Below are positions 36,075-44,366 of a stretch of DNA of 44,458 bases, piece by piece; positions within the stretch are counted from its first letter, which is position 1; the number at the start of each line of letters is the position of its first letter. Source of the stretch: JBLHKT01 sp043101615 (GTDB lineage Bacteria; Planctomycetota; Phycisphaerae; Phycisphaerales; UBA1924); NCBI GenBank assembly GCA_043101615.1, contig JBICID010000073.1:1-44458 (forward strand), given 5' to 3'. Under the pieces are notes generated by a model. That model was not told the origin of the DNA and searched no databases. It saw only the letters and a list, made by a program, of their open reading frames with translations. Made by a program: the position numbers and the translations under genes.

Positions 36075-37913
36075 TTACGAGGGGTGCTTGACGACCTTGT
36101 GCGCCTCGAACTCCGCCTCGTCGGACTCCCACGTGCTCGCCACGTGCAGCTCCCTGAGCTGCGCCTCGTCCACCGCGTTCGGCGCCTCGCTCATCAGGTC
36201 GGCTCCGGTCTGCGTCTTCGGGAAGGCGATGACGTCGCGGATGTTGGTCGTGCCGCACAGCAGCATCACCAGCCGGTCCAGCCCGAACGCGATGCCCCCG
36301 TGCGGCGGGGGGCCGTAGGTGAGCGCCTCCAGCAGGAAGCTGAACTTCTGCGCGGCCTCGTCGAGCGACAGGCCCAGCAGCTCGAACACCTTGGCCTGCA
36401 CGTCCTGGCGGTGGATACGGATCGACCCGCCGCCGACCTCCGAGCCGTTGCAGACCATGTCGTACCCGTCGGAGACGATGGACTCCACGGCGTCGACGTC
36501 GGACCTGTCCACGCCCCGGAACTTCTCCAGCTCCGACTCCTGCGGGGCGGTGAAGGGGTGGTGCAGGGCGTAGAAGCGACGCGTCTCGGCGTCCCACTCG
36601 AACATCGGGAAGTCGATCACCCAGCAGAAGGCCCACTTGCTCTTGTCGATCATGTCCATGTCGCGGGCCAGCTTCTGGCGCAGCTCGCCCAGCGCCTTGG
36701 TGCACACGCCGTAGGTGTCGGCCCCGAAGAAGACCGTGTCGCCGTCCTCCAGCCCCAGTCGCTCGGCCAGCTCCGCCGTCACGGGCTCGATGAACTTGCC
36801 CACGCCCGCCTCGAACTTGCCGCCGACGTACTTGGTCGTCGGCACGCCGCCGGCACCGAAGGTCTTGATCCACTCGGAGTAGCCGTCGGTGATCTTGCGG
36901 GTCAGCCTCTCGGCGCCGCCGGGCACGCGGATCGCCTTGACGCAGCCCCTGGGCTTCTCGAGCGCCCCGGTGAACACCTTGAAGTCGGTCTTGGCCACGA
37001 TGTCGGACACGTCCACCAGCTCCAGCCCGTACCGCAGGTCGGGGCGGTCCGAGCCGTAACGGTCCATCGCCTCGGCGTAGGTGATGCGCGGGAAGTCGGG
37101 CAGGTCCACGCCCTTGAGCTCCTTCCAGACGCGCTTGGCGAAGCCCTCCATCGTGCCCAGCACCGTCTCGCGGTCCACGAACGACATCTCGAGGTCGATC
37201 TGCGTGAACTCCGCCTGCCGGTCGGCCCGCGGGTCCTCGTCGCGGAAGCAGCGGCAGATCTGCAGGTACCGGTCCGCGCCCGAGATCATCAGGATCTGCT
37301 TGAACAGCTGGGGCGACTGCGGCAGCGCGTACCACTGCCCCGGCTGGTGACGCGACGGCACCAGGAAGTCGCGCGCCCCCTCCGGAGTCGAGCGGCACAG
37401 GATCGGGGTCTCGACCTCCAGGAACCCGTGCTCGTCGAAGTAGTCGCGCGTCAGCTTCGCCACGCGATGGCGGGTCGCCAGGATGGTCTGCATCGACGGG
37501 CGACGCAGGTCCAGGTACCGGTGCTTGAGGCGGATCTCCTCCCCGGGCAGATTCCCCTTGTCGTCGGGCAGGAAGGGCGGGTTGGCGGTCTTGGACAGCA
37601 CGTCCAGGGTCTCGACCACCAGCTCGATCTCGCCCGTGGGCAGCTTGGGGTTCGGCCCGCCGTCGCGCACGCGGACGCGCCCTTGCACCGCCACGCAGTC
37701 CTCGTTGCGCAGCTTGTCGGCCTGTGCGAGCAGTTCGGGAGAGGCGTCCTCCTGGTCGAAGACGATCTGGGTCAGGCCGTAGCGGTCGCGGAGGTCGACG
37801 AAGATCAGGCCGGTCCCGTGGTCGCGGTAGGAGTTCACCCAGCCGTTCAGGGTGACGGTCTGGCCGACGTGCTGGGTGCGGAGCTGGCCGCAGGTGTGGG
37901 TTCGGACGAGCAT
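36075..37913 (-). CDS. aspS: Aspartyl-tRNA synthetase
   Basis: A bacterial-type AspRS of 612 residues. It has an N-terminal anticodon-binding OB domain (VTLNGWVNSYRDHGTGLIFVDLRDR, cited as pieces VTLNGWVNSYRDHG and LIFVDLRDR), class II motif 2 (FRDEDPRADRQAEFTQID), a GAD insertion (GVGKFIEPVTAELAERLG) and motif 3 (GIAFGLDRLVMLL). It charges tRNA-Asp. I start at the Met of MLVRTHTCGQLR; a GTG nine codons upstream is possible. TACACT at 37995-38000 (minus strand) is a candidate -10. It is followed on the same strand by phzF. Confidence 0.95.
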   Translation of the reverse strand: MLVRTHTCGQLRTQHVGQTVTLNGWVNSYRDHGTGLIFVDLRDRYGLTQIVFDQEDASPELLAQADKLRNEDCVAVQGRVRVRDGGPNPKLPTGEIELVVETLDVLSKTANPPFLPDDKGNLPGEEIRLKHRYLDLRRPSMQTILATRHRVAKLTRDYFDEHGFLEVETPILCRSTPEGARDFLVPSRHQPGQWYALPQSPQLFKQILMISGADRYLQICRCFRDEDPRADRQAEFTQIDLEMSFVDRETVLGTMEGFAKRVWKELKGVDLPDFPRITYAEAMDRYGSDRPDLRYGLELVDVSDIVAKTDFKVFTGALEKPRGCVKAIRVPGGAERLTRKITDGYSEWIKTFGAGGVPTTKYVGGKFEAGVGKFIEPVTAELAERLGLEDGDTVFFGADTYGVCTKALGELRQKLARDMDMIDKSKWAFCWVIDFPMFEWDAETRRFYALHHPFTAPQESELEKFRGVDRSDVDAVESIVSDGYDMVCNGSEVGGGSIRIHRQDVQAKVFELLGLSLDEAAQKFSFLLEALTYGPPPHGGIAFGLDRLVMLLCGTTNIRDVIAFPKTQTGADLMSEAPNAVDEAQLRELHVASTWESDEAEFEAHKVVKHPS

Positions 37914-38068
37914 GGCGGGGGCCTTGTGGGTGGGGGACACAGATCCGGGGCGGGGGCAGCAGGGGCCGACCGCAGGGGTGGGAAATCGGGCGGGAGTGTA
38001 CGCGCCAAAGCCGAGGTCGAGCGGTCGTGAAACCGCTTGATCGGCCGATGGGAGGGGTCGGGTGCACG

Positions 38069-38092
38069 AAAAAAGCCCGCGCTGGGCGGGCT
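38069..38092 (-). terminator. Rho-independent terminator for the small membrane protein gene
   Basis: AGCCCGC/GCGGGCT with a 5-base loop is followed by six T's on the minus strand. It separates the small-protein gene from aspS. Confidence 0.75.
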
Positions 38093-38176
38093 CTCGGAGC
38101 GGGCACCGGCGTGGTGTTCAAGTTTCAGGCCGCGCCAATCGGACATCGCCAGGCGATGCCTCCCCCATGAGCCTCC

Positions 38177-38236
38177 CCCATGCAAGCAAGCCCCATGCAC
38201 GCGAGCCCCATGCACGCGAGCCCCATGCAAGCGAGC
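38177..38236. repeat. 15-bp tandem repeat, four units
   Basis: Units CCCATGCAAGCAAGC, CCCATGCACGCGAGC (twice) and CCCATGCAAGCGAGC, preceded by degenerate CCCATG-containing units from 38164. They lie in the 3' untranslated stretch of the small membrane protein gene. Confidence 0.75.
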
Positions 38237-38261
38237 CAGCGCAACAGCCCTCGTGGGGGGG

Positions 38262-38486
38262 CTAGGTGAGCCAGCCGCCGAAGGCCATGGCGCCGATGAT
38301 GATCAGGATCAGGGCCCCGACGTAGATGCCCAGGCTCCAGGTCAGCGGCTTGGAAGACGAGGCGTGCGTCGGCGACGGCGTCACCTCGTGCTCGTCGTGG
38401 CGGGGCGGGGCCACGTTGTCGAACTCCTCCGGATCGACGACCTCCGCGGACTCGCGGCTCGGTTTCTCGCGTGTGAGCTCGGACAT
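38262..38486 (-). CDS. Small single-pass membrane protein
   Basis: A protein of 74 residues: a charged N-terminal half (REKPSRESAEVVDPEEFD) and one transmembrane helix (LGIYVGALILIIIGAMAF). The start is fixed by a perfect AAGGAGG. Promoter candidate 38563-38591 and terminator 38069-38092 frame it as a single-gene transcript with strong signals. I do not recognise the family. The orientation, with the charged part in the cytoplasm, is a guess. Confidence 0.7.
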   Translation of the reverse strand: MSELTREKPSRESAEVVDPEEFDNVAPPRHDEHEVTPSPTHASSSKPLTWSLGIYVGALILIIIGAMAFGGWLT

Positions 38487-38562
38487 GGGAGCCTCCTTCC
38501 GGCTTCGTCGCGGGCACTCGAGCCCCACCGATCGGGAGGCGAATCGCCCGCGTCCGTGGGCA

Positions 38563-38591
38563 ATACTAGTCGCTGGCAGTAATTGTTTCAA
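38563..38591 (-). promoter_or_regulatory. Promoter of the small membrane protein gene
   Basis: On the minus strand TTGAAA (38586-38591), 17 bp, then TAGTAT (38563-38568). This is the closest match to a sigma-70 promoter in the window. Confidence 0.6.
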
Positions 38592-38638
38592 CATTCTTTC
38601 CGCCCCGCAGTTTTCCTGCCCGACTGCTTCGCAATGAC

Positions 38639-39172
38639 CTATATCACAGCGTGATCGGACGAAACGCTTGCTGGCAGACGCTCGCCCCGCCACTCCGCGC
38701 CGCACTCCGGGCACCGCAACCGCCCCGTCACCTCGCTGGGCGCGGCACCGGCGAGCGAGTACCCGCACCCGGGGCAGAGGCCGCGGGCGAAGTACTTGTT
38801 GGCATGATCCACGGCGAACTTCTTTGAGCTCAACATCACCCAGCACCAGATCGCGAACAGCATCGCCGCAAACATGGCGGCATACACGACGAGCAATAGC
38901 AAGAAGTCGTCGATAGCACCTTTGAAACCAACAACCACGGCGAAAACTACACCGGACACCGGTATCTGAAGGAACACGCTGTACACGAGCACCCAGGCCT
39001 GCTCACGCAGCGTCATCCGGATCCGCTTCGGACGGTTCTTTCGCCAGACGAATGAGAAGGGAGGACGCGTGCGAGCAAAGTGGATGCGCTTGCTCTCATC
39101 GTCCAGCAGCAACCGACCGGAGAAGCGGAAGGTCTGCGAACCAGCCACACGCTCCCAGTCCCCTGGTTTCAC
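38639..39172 (-). CDS. Membrane protein with C-terminal zinc ribbon (paralog B)
   Basis: A protein of 177 residues. Two hydrophobic helices (WVLVYSVFLQIPVSGVVFAV and LLLLVVYAAMFAAMLFAIWC) are followed by a Cys4 zinc ribbon (CPGCGYSLAG, then RCPECGAEW). It starts with a GTG that overlaps the upstream stop as GTGA. It is a tandem paralog of the gene before it, which has the same ribbon and the same GERLP continuation. Its tail ends SVSSDHAVI, which I take to be the original ending. Function unknown. Confidence 0.72.
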   Translation of the reverse strand: MKPGDWERVAGSQTFRFSGRLLLDDESKRIHFARTRPPFSFVWRKNRPKRIRMTLREQAWVLVYSVFLQIPVSGVVFAVVVGFKGAIDDFLLLLVVYAAMFAAMLFAIWCWVMLSSKKFAVDHANKYFARGLCPGCGYSLAGAAPSEVTGRLRCPECGAEWRGERLPASVSSDHAVI

Positions 39173-39217
39173 GACGGCATCTCGTTGTGGTCCAGGTCGA
39201 TGAACGAACCGTGCTCG
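39169..39217. repeat. 49-bp direct repeat, SDR-tail copy
   Basis: Matches 39732-39780 with four substitutions. It includes the last 15 codons of paralog A and the GTGA junction. Confidence 0.85.
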
Positions 39218-39735
39218 GTCGGGGCACTCGGCAGACGCTCTCCCAGCCAGACCGCCCCGCACTCCGGGCACCGGATGCGGTCGCCGGCCTCGCGCGCTCC
39301 GATGTCGGCCAGCGAGTACCCGCACCCGGGGCAGCACCCGCGCGACAGGAACTTGGTGGCGTGATCGATGACCACGGCCCGGCGTCGCGACAGGTACGAG
39401 CCCGCGAAGCACGCGAGCATGATCACCTCGATCGTCGCGATGGTGGACAGCATCTCGGACACCGACCACTTCGGGAACACCAACTGCTGGATCAGGACGG
39501 CCAGCAGCGTGACGACGCCGAAGGACAGCACCGAGTAGTACACGATGCGGAAGAAGTACTCTCGCTCCGTCAGGGCCCGCTGACGCCCGCGCGACATGTA
39601 CAGCAGGTCACGCGGCACCGAGAGCGGGCTCGGGATCGTCCGCCCGAGCTGCACCCGCTCGCCCGCGTCGTCGTGCAGGCTTCGCCCGTCGAAACGGAAC
39701 TCGATCGGCTGCGGGGGCCCGGGCTGGGTTCTCAC
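39169..39735 (-). CDS. Membrane protein with zinc ribbon and SDR-derived tail (paralog A)
   Basis: A protein of 188 residues, GTG start overlapping the SDR stop as GTGA. The layout equals paralog B: two helices (IVYYSVLSFGVVTLLAVLIQ, ATIEVIMLACFAGSYL), then CPGCGYSLAD, RCPECGAVW and GERLP. After GERLPSAPT it ends EHGSFIDLDHNEMPS, nearly identical to the end of the upstream SDR (EHGSFIDLDHNEMPW). The DNA match (39169-39217 with 39732-39780, four mismatches) runs through the stop and into the next GTG. The tail therefore derives from the SDR by duplication. Function unknown. Confidence 0.72.
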   Translation of the reverse strand: MRTQPGPPQPIEFRFDGRSLHDDAGERVQLGRTIPSPLSVPRDLLYMSRGRQRALTEREYFFRIVYYSVLSFGVVTLLAVLIQQLVFPKWSVSEMLSTIATIEVIMLACFAGSYLSRRRAVVIDHATKFLSRGCCPGCGYSLADIGAREAGDRIRCPECGAVWLGERLPSAPTEHGSFIDLDHNEMPS

Positions 39736-39780
39736 CACGGCATCTCGTTGTGATCCAGATCGATGAACGACCCGTGCTCG
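39732..39780. repeat. 49-bp direct repeat, source copy
   Basis: Encodes the SDR C-terminus, whose GxFxxxDxxxxPW pattern is normal for this type of SDR. The SDR copy is therefore the likely original. Confidence 0.8.
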
Positions 39781-40424
39781 TCGGCCTTCACGCTGTGCAC
39801 GGTCTTCAGGATCCGACCCACGGCGTCCGGGATCTGCAGCGGGGCCTGCTCGCCGCCCATGTCGGTCTGCACCCAGCCCGGGTGCATCACGATCGCGGTG
39901 AGGCCCGCGTGCTTCTTCCGCAGGGCGTTGGCCATGCAGACGTGCAGCATGTTCAGGGCCGTCTTGGACGAGCGGTAGGCGAGGTGGGCGTCCGCCCCGT
40001 CGTTGATCGCGTGCTGCAGCGACCCCATGTACGACGAGATGTGCACGATCAGCTTCCGCTCGGACCGGGCGACGTGGTCCTCCAGCGCCCTGGTCACCAG
40101 CCACGGCCCGAGGCAGTTGGCCTTGTAGGTGTCGAGCAACTGCTCGGGCGTGAGCTCCCACATCGTGGGCGTCTTGGAGTCCGCGAACAGCCCGGCGTTG
40201 TTGATCAGCACGTCGATCGGGGCGTCCCCCACCGCCTTGGCCATCGCCTCAACCGACGCGGGGTCGGACACGTCGCAGGGCAGGACGGTGGCCCCGGTGG
40301 CGTTGAGCTCGTCGGCCGCGTTGGGGTTGCGGGCCGTAGCAAAGACGGTGTGGCCGGAGGCGATGGACTGCTTAGCCATCTCGAGGCCGAGGCCTCGGTT
40401 GGCGCCGGTGATGAGAATGTTCAT
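39732..40424 (-). CDS. SDR family oxidoreductase (sniffer/C-factor type)
   Basis: A protein of 230 residues. TGANRGLGLEMAKQ binds the nucleotide, followed by NNAGLF, the catalytic Ser in HISSYMGS and YRSSK (Tyr and Lys). The end GSFIDLDHNEMPW is the typical terminal strand of C-factor or sniffer-like SDRs. TACGAT ends 5 bases before ATG. It leads a coupled unit with the two zinc-ribbon membrane proteins. The start codons of this gene and of the divergent hypothetical gene are separated by 38 bases. Confidence 0.87.
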   Translation of the reverse strand: MNILITGANRGLGLEMAKQSIASGHTVFATARNPNAADELNATGATVLPCDVSDPASVEAMAKAVGDAPIDVLINNAGLFADSKTPTMWELTPEQLLDTYKANCLGPWLVTRALEDHVARSERKLIVHISSYMGSLQHAINDGADAHLAYRSSKTALNMLHVCMANALRKKHAGLTAIVMHPGWVQTDMGGEQAPLQIPDAVGRILKTVHSVKADEHGSFIDLDHNEMPW

Positions 40425-40429
40425 GGCCC

Positions 40430-40456
40430 ATCGTAGGGTGCGGGAATTGGTATCTT
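40430..40456. promoter_or_regulatory. Divergent -10 boxes in a 38-bp gap
   Basis: TACGAT on the minus strand (40430-40435) and TATCTT on the plus strand (40451-40456) each lie 5-6 bases before a start codon. Any -35 contacts would fall at or inside the opposite gene. Confidence 0.45.
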
Positions 40457-40462
40457 GAAGGC

Positions 40463-41107
40463 ATGGACGATGGATTCATCGACAGCCCGGACGCCCCGCT
40501 GCCGACGACTGGTGTGTTTCATACCGAGTACTCTGAAAAACTCTGGTGGCGGCACATCGGTGGATTCTGTCTCTTTGAAGGAGCGATCGTCATCGCCGTA
40601 TGCACTACGATCACATTGACTGTCGGAGGAAATCAGAGGCCATATATTGTGTTTACCTTCGGAGGAGTCTTTGTCCTGCTCATGTTTTGCATAGCGCTGC
40701 TGTATAGGCAGACTCGAGCACGCCACGAACGGATCACAATCGACTGGGAATCGAGAAAGATCGAGTTTGCAGGCCACAGGAGCAACCAGGCCGATCTACT
40801 CGATCGAAGAAGCACAGGCGTCACGATAGGCTTCGATGAAATCCTCGATGCACGGCGGGAATCTGGACGGCGGACGCTACCGAATTGTGTGTTTGTCCGC
40901 GCCAGAGAGTACACGGTCACTGTCGGCCTGTATCACGATCAGATGGACGGACTTCTGGCCCGGCTCAACCGGATCGGCAAGAACAACCCAAAGCCGAGCA
41001 CGCGTGAAGTTCTCCGGAAGTTCTGGGGCAGCCCCATCGCACTGTTCTTTATCCTTCTCATCGCGTGCTTTGTGATTGGTGCAGTGGTATTCGTACTCAC
41101 GACCTAA
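40463..41107 (+). CDS. Hypothetical membrane protein
   Basis: A protein of 214 residues with three likely membrane helices (FCLFEGAIVIAVCTTITLTV, IVFTFGGVFVLLMFCIALLY and IALFFILLIACFVIGAVVFV). Between the last two lies a soluble stretch with a HERITIDWESRKIEFAG strand pattern. I do not recognise a family. Its DNA is visibly poorer in G+C than the neighbours and uses A/T-ending codons more, hinting at a different origin. TATCTT ends 6 bases before ATG. It is convergent with the thiolase gene. Confidence 0.7.
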   Translation: MDDGFIDSPDAPLPTTGVFHTEYSEKLWWRHIGGFCLFEGAIVIAVCTTITLTVGGNQRPYIVFTFGGVFVLLMFCIALLYRQTRARHERITIDWESRKIEFAGHRSNQADLLDRRSTGVTIGFDEILDARRESGRRTLPNCVFVRAREYTVTVGLYHDQMDGLLARLNRIGKNNPKPSTREVLRKFWGSPIALFFILLIACFVIGAVVFVLTT

Positions 41108-41121
41108 TCACGCGGAACGAC

Positions 41122-42324
41122 TCACCGCTCCACCACCATCGCCACCGCGTTTCCCCCACCCAGGCACAGCGCCGCCAGCCCGCGCTTCGCGTCCACCCGC
41201 TGCATCTGGTGCAGCAGTGTTGTCAGCACGCGGGCGCCGGATGCGCCGATGGGGTGGCCCAGCGCGATGCCGCCGCCGCAGATGTTGAGCCTGTCCTCGG
41301 GGATCCCCAGCTCGTTGATGTTGCACAGGATCTGGGCCGCGAAGGCCTCGTTGACCTCGAACAGGTCGATGTCGCTCATCTTGAGCCCGGCCTTCTCGAC
41401 CGCGGCGGGGATGCCGACGTTCGGGGCCGCGAAGATGTCCTTGGGGGCCACGCCGCCGGTCGCGTAGCTCACGATCTTCGCCATGGGCGTCAGGCCCAGC
41501 TCGCCCGCCTTGGCCTCCGACATCACCACCGTCGCGGCGGCGCCGTCGTTGATCTGGCTCGCGTTGCCCGCCGTCACGGTGCCGTCCTTGGTGAAGACCG
41601 CCCGCAGCTTGGCGAGCCCCTCCGCGGTGGACTCGGCCCGGATGCCCTCGTCCCGGCTCACGCCGCCCTCGGGCCCGGGGACCTTGCGGTTGCCGACCTC
41701 CTCACCCGTCAGCGCGACCACCTCGGCGTCGAAGTGCCCCGCGTCCCACGCCGCGGCCGCCCGCTGGTGGCTCTGGGCCGCGAAGCGGTCCTGCTCCTCG
41801 CGGCTGACCTTGTACTTCTCCGCGATGTGGTCCGCGGCGTTGCCCATCGCCCAGCACTCGAAGGCGCACCGCAGGCCGTCGTACTGCATGTGGTCCTCCA
41901 TCGTGGTCGGGCCGAACTTGGGCCCGGTCGCTCCGTTGCGGACGTGGGCGAAGTACGGGGCCATGGTCATGTTCTCGAGCCCGCCCGCGACCACGCAGTC
42001 GTTGTCGCCCGCCTTGATGGACTGGGCCGCCATCATGACGGCTTCGAGCCCCGAGCCGCACACCTTGTTGATCGTCTTGGCCGACATGGTGTCGGGCAGC
42101 CCGGCCCCGAGGGCCGCCTGGCGTGCGGGGTTCTGGCCCAGCCCGGCCTGCAGCACGCACCCCATCACGACCTCGTCCACGTGGTCTTTGGCCGCGGGAA
42201 CGTCGTCCAGCACCGCCGACACGGCCTTGGCGCCGAGCTTGGTGGCGGGCGTGCTCGAGAACCCGCCCAGGAAGCGTCCGATGGGGGTCCTCTTGGCGGC
42301 GACGATGACGGGCTGGTTCGACAT
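41122..42324 (-). CDS. Acetyl-CoA C-acetyltransferase (thiolase)
   Basis: A biosynthetic-type thiolase of 400 residues that condenses two acetyl-CoA to acetoacetyl-CoA (or cleaves the product). The active-site Cys89 is in NKVCGSGLEAV, the His in GIALGHPIGASGARV and the second Cys in ALCLGGGNAVA; NEAFAAQ is also conserved. The ribosome site AGGAAGGA fixes the start. It stands alone on its strand; no other ketone-body or PHB gene is adjacent, so the pathway is open. Confidence 0.93.
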   Translation of the reverse strand: MSNQPVIVAAKRTPIGRFLGGFSSTPATKLGAKAVSAVLDDVPAAKDHVDEVVMGCVLQAGLGQNPARQAALGAGLPDTMSAKTINKVCGSGLEAVMMAAQSIKAGDNDCVVAGGLENMTMAPYFAHVRNGATGPKFGPTTMEDHMQYDGLRCAFECWAMGNAADHIAEKYKVSREEQDRFAAQSHQRAAAAWDAGHFDAEVVALTGEEVGNRKVPGPEGGVSRDEGIRAESTAEGLAKLRAVFTKDGTVTAGNASQINDGAAATVVMSEAKAGELGLTPMAKIVSYATGGVAPKDIFAAPNVGIPAAVEKAGLKMSDIDLFEVNEAFAAQILCNINELGIPEDRLNICGGGIALGHPIGASGARVLTTLLHQMQRVDAKRGLAALCLGGGNAVAMVVER

Positions 42325-42444
42325 GGGTCGTTCCTTCCTGCGGTGCGCCCCCCTCGTGAGTCCCCGCGGGCGCGCCGTGGTGTTGAGAGCATGGGAATGG
42401 GGTGGGCGAGGATCGTAGGCGGCGGCGGTTGTAGGATGCCCGTG

Positions 42445-43698
42445 ATGACGACGACGCCGATTGGACAAGGGCTTTCATTGCCGAGCACGGACGAGGTCAC
42501 CGAGCAGGCCGCCGAGTTTCTCAACACCTGGGGCGTGCCTCTGCTCTGGCTCGCGGTCGTCGTGCTCGCGGGGCTGGTGCTGCACTGGATCGTCTTCGCC
42601 GTCCTGACCCGCGCCACCCGCGAGAAGGACGGCGACACGCACGAGCCGCCGGAGGACGAGCGCGTCGAGCGGGTGATGCGCCTGTGCGTGCTGCGGATGC
42701 GCCGCCCGGCCCTGCTCGTGCCGGCCCTGCTCGGCGTGCAGCTCGTCACCCCGGCCTTCGCCGACCGCGCCCAGGCCGCCGTCTCCGCCCTGCGCCACGC
42801 CAACTCGATCCTGCTGGTCGTCCTGCTCACGTGGATGGTGCTGGCGGTCCTGAATGTGATCACCCAGGCCGTGCTCGACGAGCACGACACCGACGTGGAC
42901 GACAACCTGCGGGCCCGGAGCATCCACACCCAGCTCAGGGTCATGAAGCGTGTGCTGACCACCATCGTGGTCATCATCGGCGGCGCCGCGGTGCTCATGA
43001 CCTTCCCCAGCGTCCGCGAGTTCGGCCAGACCCTGCTCGCCAGCGCCGGCCTCGCCGGGCTGGTGCTGGGCCTCGCGGCCCGCCCCGTGCTCGAGAACCT
43101 GTTCGCCGGCGTGCAGGTCGCGCTCACGCAGCCTATCCGGCTCGACGACGTGGTCGTCATCGACGGCGAGTGGGGCAGAATCGAGGAGATCACCACCACC
43201 TACGTGGTCGTCCGCATCTGGGATCAGCGACGCCTGATCGTGCCCTTCTCCAAGATCCTGGGCGACTCGTTCACGAACTGGACCCGGCGCAACTCCGAGA
43301 TCCTCGGCACCGCGATGATCTGGGCCGACTACACCGTCCCGGTCAGGGAGGTCCGCGCGGCCCTCGAACGCTACGTGCAGGACCACCCCAAGTGGGACAA
43401 GCGCGCCGTCGGGCTCCAGGTCACCGAGGCGACCGAGCGCAGCATCGGCATGCGGGCGCTGGTCAGCGCCAGGAGCGCGAGCGACGCCTGGGACCTGCGC
43501 TGCGACGTCCGCGAGCACCTGATCGACTACCTCCAGCGTGAGCACCCGAAGAGCCTCCCGCGCGAGCGCGAGGAGGAGTACCGCCAGGGGCAGCGCGCCA
43601 CGGACGACGCCGACACGCCCGCGCCAGACCGGGAGCGCGGCTCCGACGGCACGCCGTCCGGCGGTGACGCGGGCGACTCCGAGGGCGAGCGGTCGTGA
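42445..43698 (+). CDS. MscS family mechanosensitive ion channel
   Basis: A protein of 417 residues. Membrane helices (LLWLAVVVLAGLVLHWIVFAV, then two more to about 190) precede the pore-lining TM3 with its Gly/Ala pattern (LLASAGLAGLVLGLAARPVLENLFAG, cited as the pieces LLASAGLAGL and LENLFAG). The beta domain follows (IRLDDVVVIDGEWGRIEEI, VPFSKILGDSF) and then a charged, disordered tail. It opens under membrane tension in osmotic downshock. TAGGAT ends 7 bases before the chosen Met; another Met three codons earlier is possible. It overlaps the next gene as GTGA. Confidence 0.88.
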   Translation: MTTTPIGQGLSLPSTDEVTEQAAEFLNTWGVPLLWLAVVVLAGLVLHWIVFAVLTRATREKDGDTHEPPEDERVERVMRLCVLRMRRPALLVPALLGVQLVTPAFADRAQAAVSALRHANSILLVVLLTWMVLAVLNVITQAVLDEHDTDVDDNLRARSIHTQLRVMKRVLTTIVVIIGGAAVLMTFPSVREFGQTLLASAGLAGLVLGLAARPVLENLFAGVQVALTQPIRLDDVVVIDGEWGRIEEITTTYVVVRIWDQRRLIVPFSKILGDSFTNWTRRNSEILGTAMIWADYTVPVREVRAALERYVQDHPKWDKRAVGLQVTEATERSIGMRALVSARSASDAWDLRCDVREHLIDYLQREHPKSLPREREEEYRQGQRATDDADTPAPDRERGSDGTPSGGDAGDSEGERS

Positions 43699-44366
43699 GC
43701 GGGCTGGCGGGGCCCGCCCCGGGGACGCGGACCGTCGGCCTGGACGAGCTGCCGCGCCTCGGGCCCGTCAGGCTCGCGTGGCGCGCGATCGAGCTGCTCG
43801 GGCTGTACGTCGTGCTGCCCGGCGTGCTGGCGGTGCTGATGGACCCCTGGGACCGGGCCCGCCCGGCGCTCGACCTGGTCCGCCTCGGCTGGCTGTGCGA
43901 CGTGGAGGCCAACCGGCGCCTGCTGATCTTCCCCCTGCTGTTCGCCACCACGGGCGCGATCGTCGTCTTCCTGCTCTTCGACCGCACCTTCGAGACGCGT
44001 CGCCTGTGGAACTGGGGCGGCATGGCCAGGGGCCTGGCGCGCGTCATCGCGCTGTGGTGCTACGCCGTGGTCGCGATGCTGGGCCTGGCGTACGTGCTGT
44101 CGCACCACACGAGCGTGCTGCCGAAGGAGGGCTTCCTGCGTCTGCCGATCGGCAACCCCGGGCTGATGCTGGCGATCACGCTGCTGTACCCGGTCTTCAG
44201 CGCGTACCCGCAGGAGGTGACGCACCGGGCCTTCTTCTTCCACCGCTACCGGGTCTTCTTCCGGGGACGCTGGGCGATGATCGTCGCCAACGCCCTCGCC
44301 TTCATGTGGCTGCACGCCCTGTTCTGGAACTGGATCGCCCTGCGTCCCCGGAAGAAGACCCGGTAG
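43695..44366 (+). CDS. CPBP-type intramembrane protease, 3' end replaced by inverted repeat
   Basis: A GTG start overlaps the MscS stop as GTGA. At least five hydrophobic segments are visible. QEVTHRAFFFHRY (173-185) and FMWLHALFWNW (203-213) match the two metal-binding motifs of CPBP (Rce1-like) proteases in a variant form. From residue 217 (RPRKKTR) the sequence comes from an inverted copy of the gene's own middle, so the displayed stop is not natural. The true C-terminus is missing and a final family call should be made on a full gene. The substrate is unknown. Confidence 0.65.
   Translation: MSGLAGPAPGTRTVGLDELPRLGPVRLAWRAIELLGLYVVLPGVLAVLMDPWDRARPALDLVRLGWLCDVEANRRLLIFPLLFATTGAIVVFLLFDRTFETRRLWNWGGMARGLARVIALWCYAVVAMLGLAYVLSHHTSVLPKEGFLRLPIGNPGLMLAITLLYPVFSAYPQEVTHRAFFFHRYRVFFRGRWAMIVANALAFMWLHALFWNWIALRPRKKTR
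44154..44270 (+). repeat. 117-bp perfect inverted repeat, left arm
   Basis: Identical to the reverse complement of 44342-44458 at all 117 positions, with 71 bases between the arms. The right arm ends exactly at the window end. Confidence 0.95.

Larger units (their letters stand above)
37914..38261. other. Intergenic region with terminator and 15-bp repeats
   Basis: These 348 bases hold the aspS -10 candidate (37995-38000), the minus-strand terminator (38069-38092) and the tandem repeats (38177-38236). No gene is recognised. Confidence 0.5.

Noticed and set aside
38125..38517. Protein with LACMG repeats over the 15-bp units
   Set aside because: It overlaps the small membrane protein in another frame and lacks a plausible start; the repeats are better read as non-coding.
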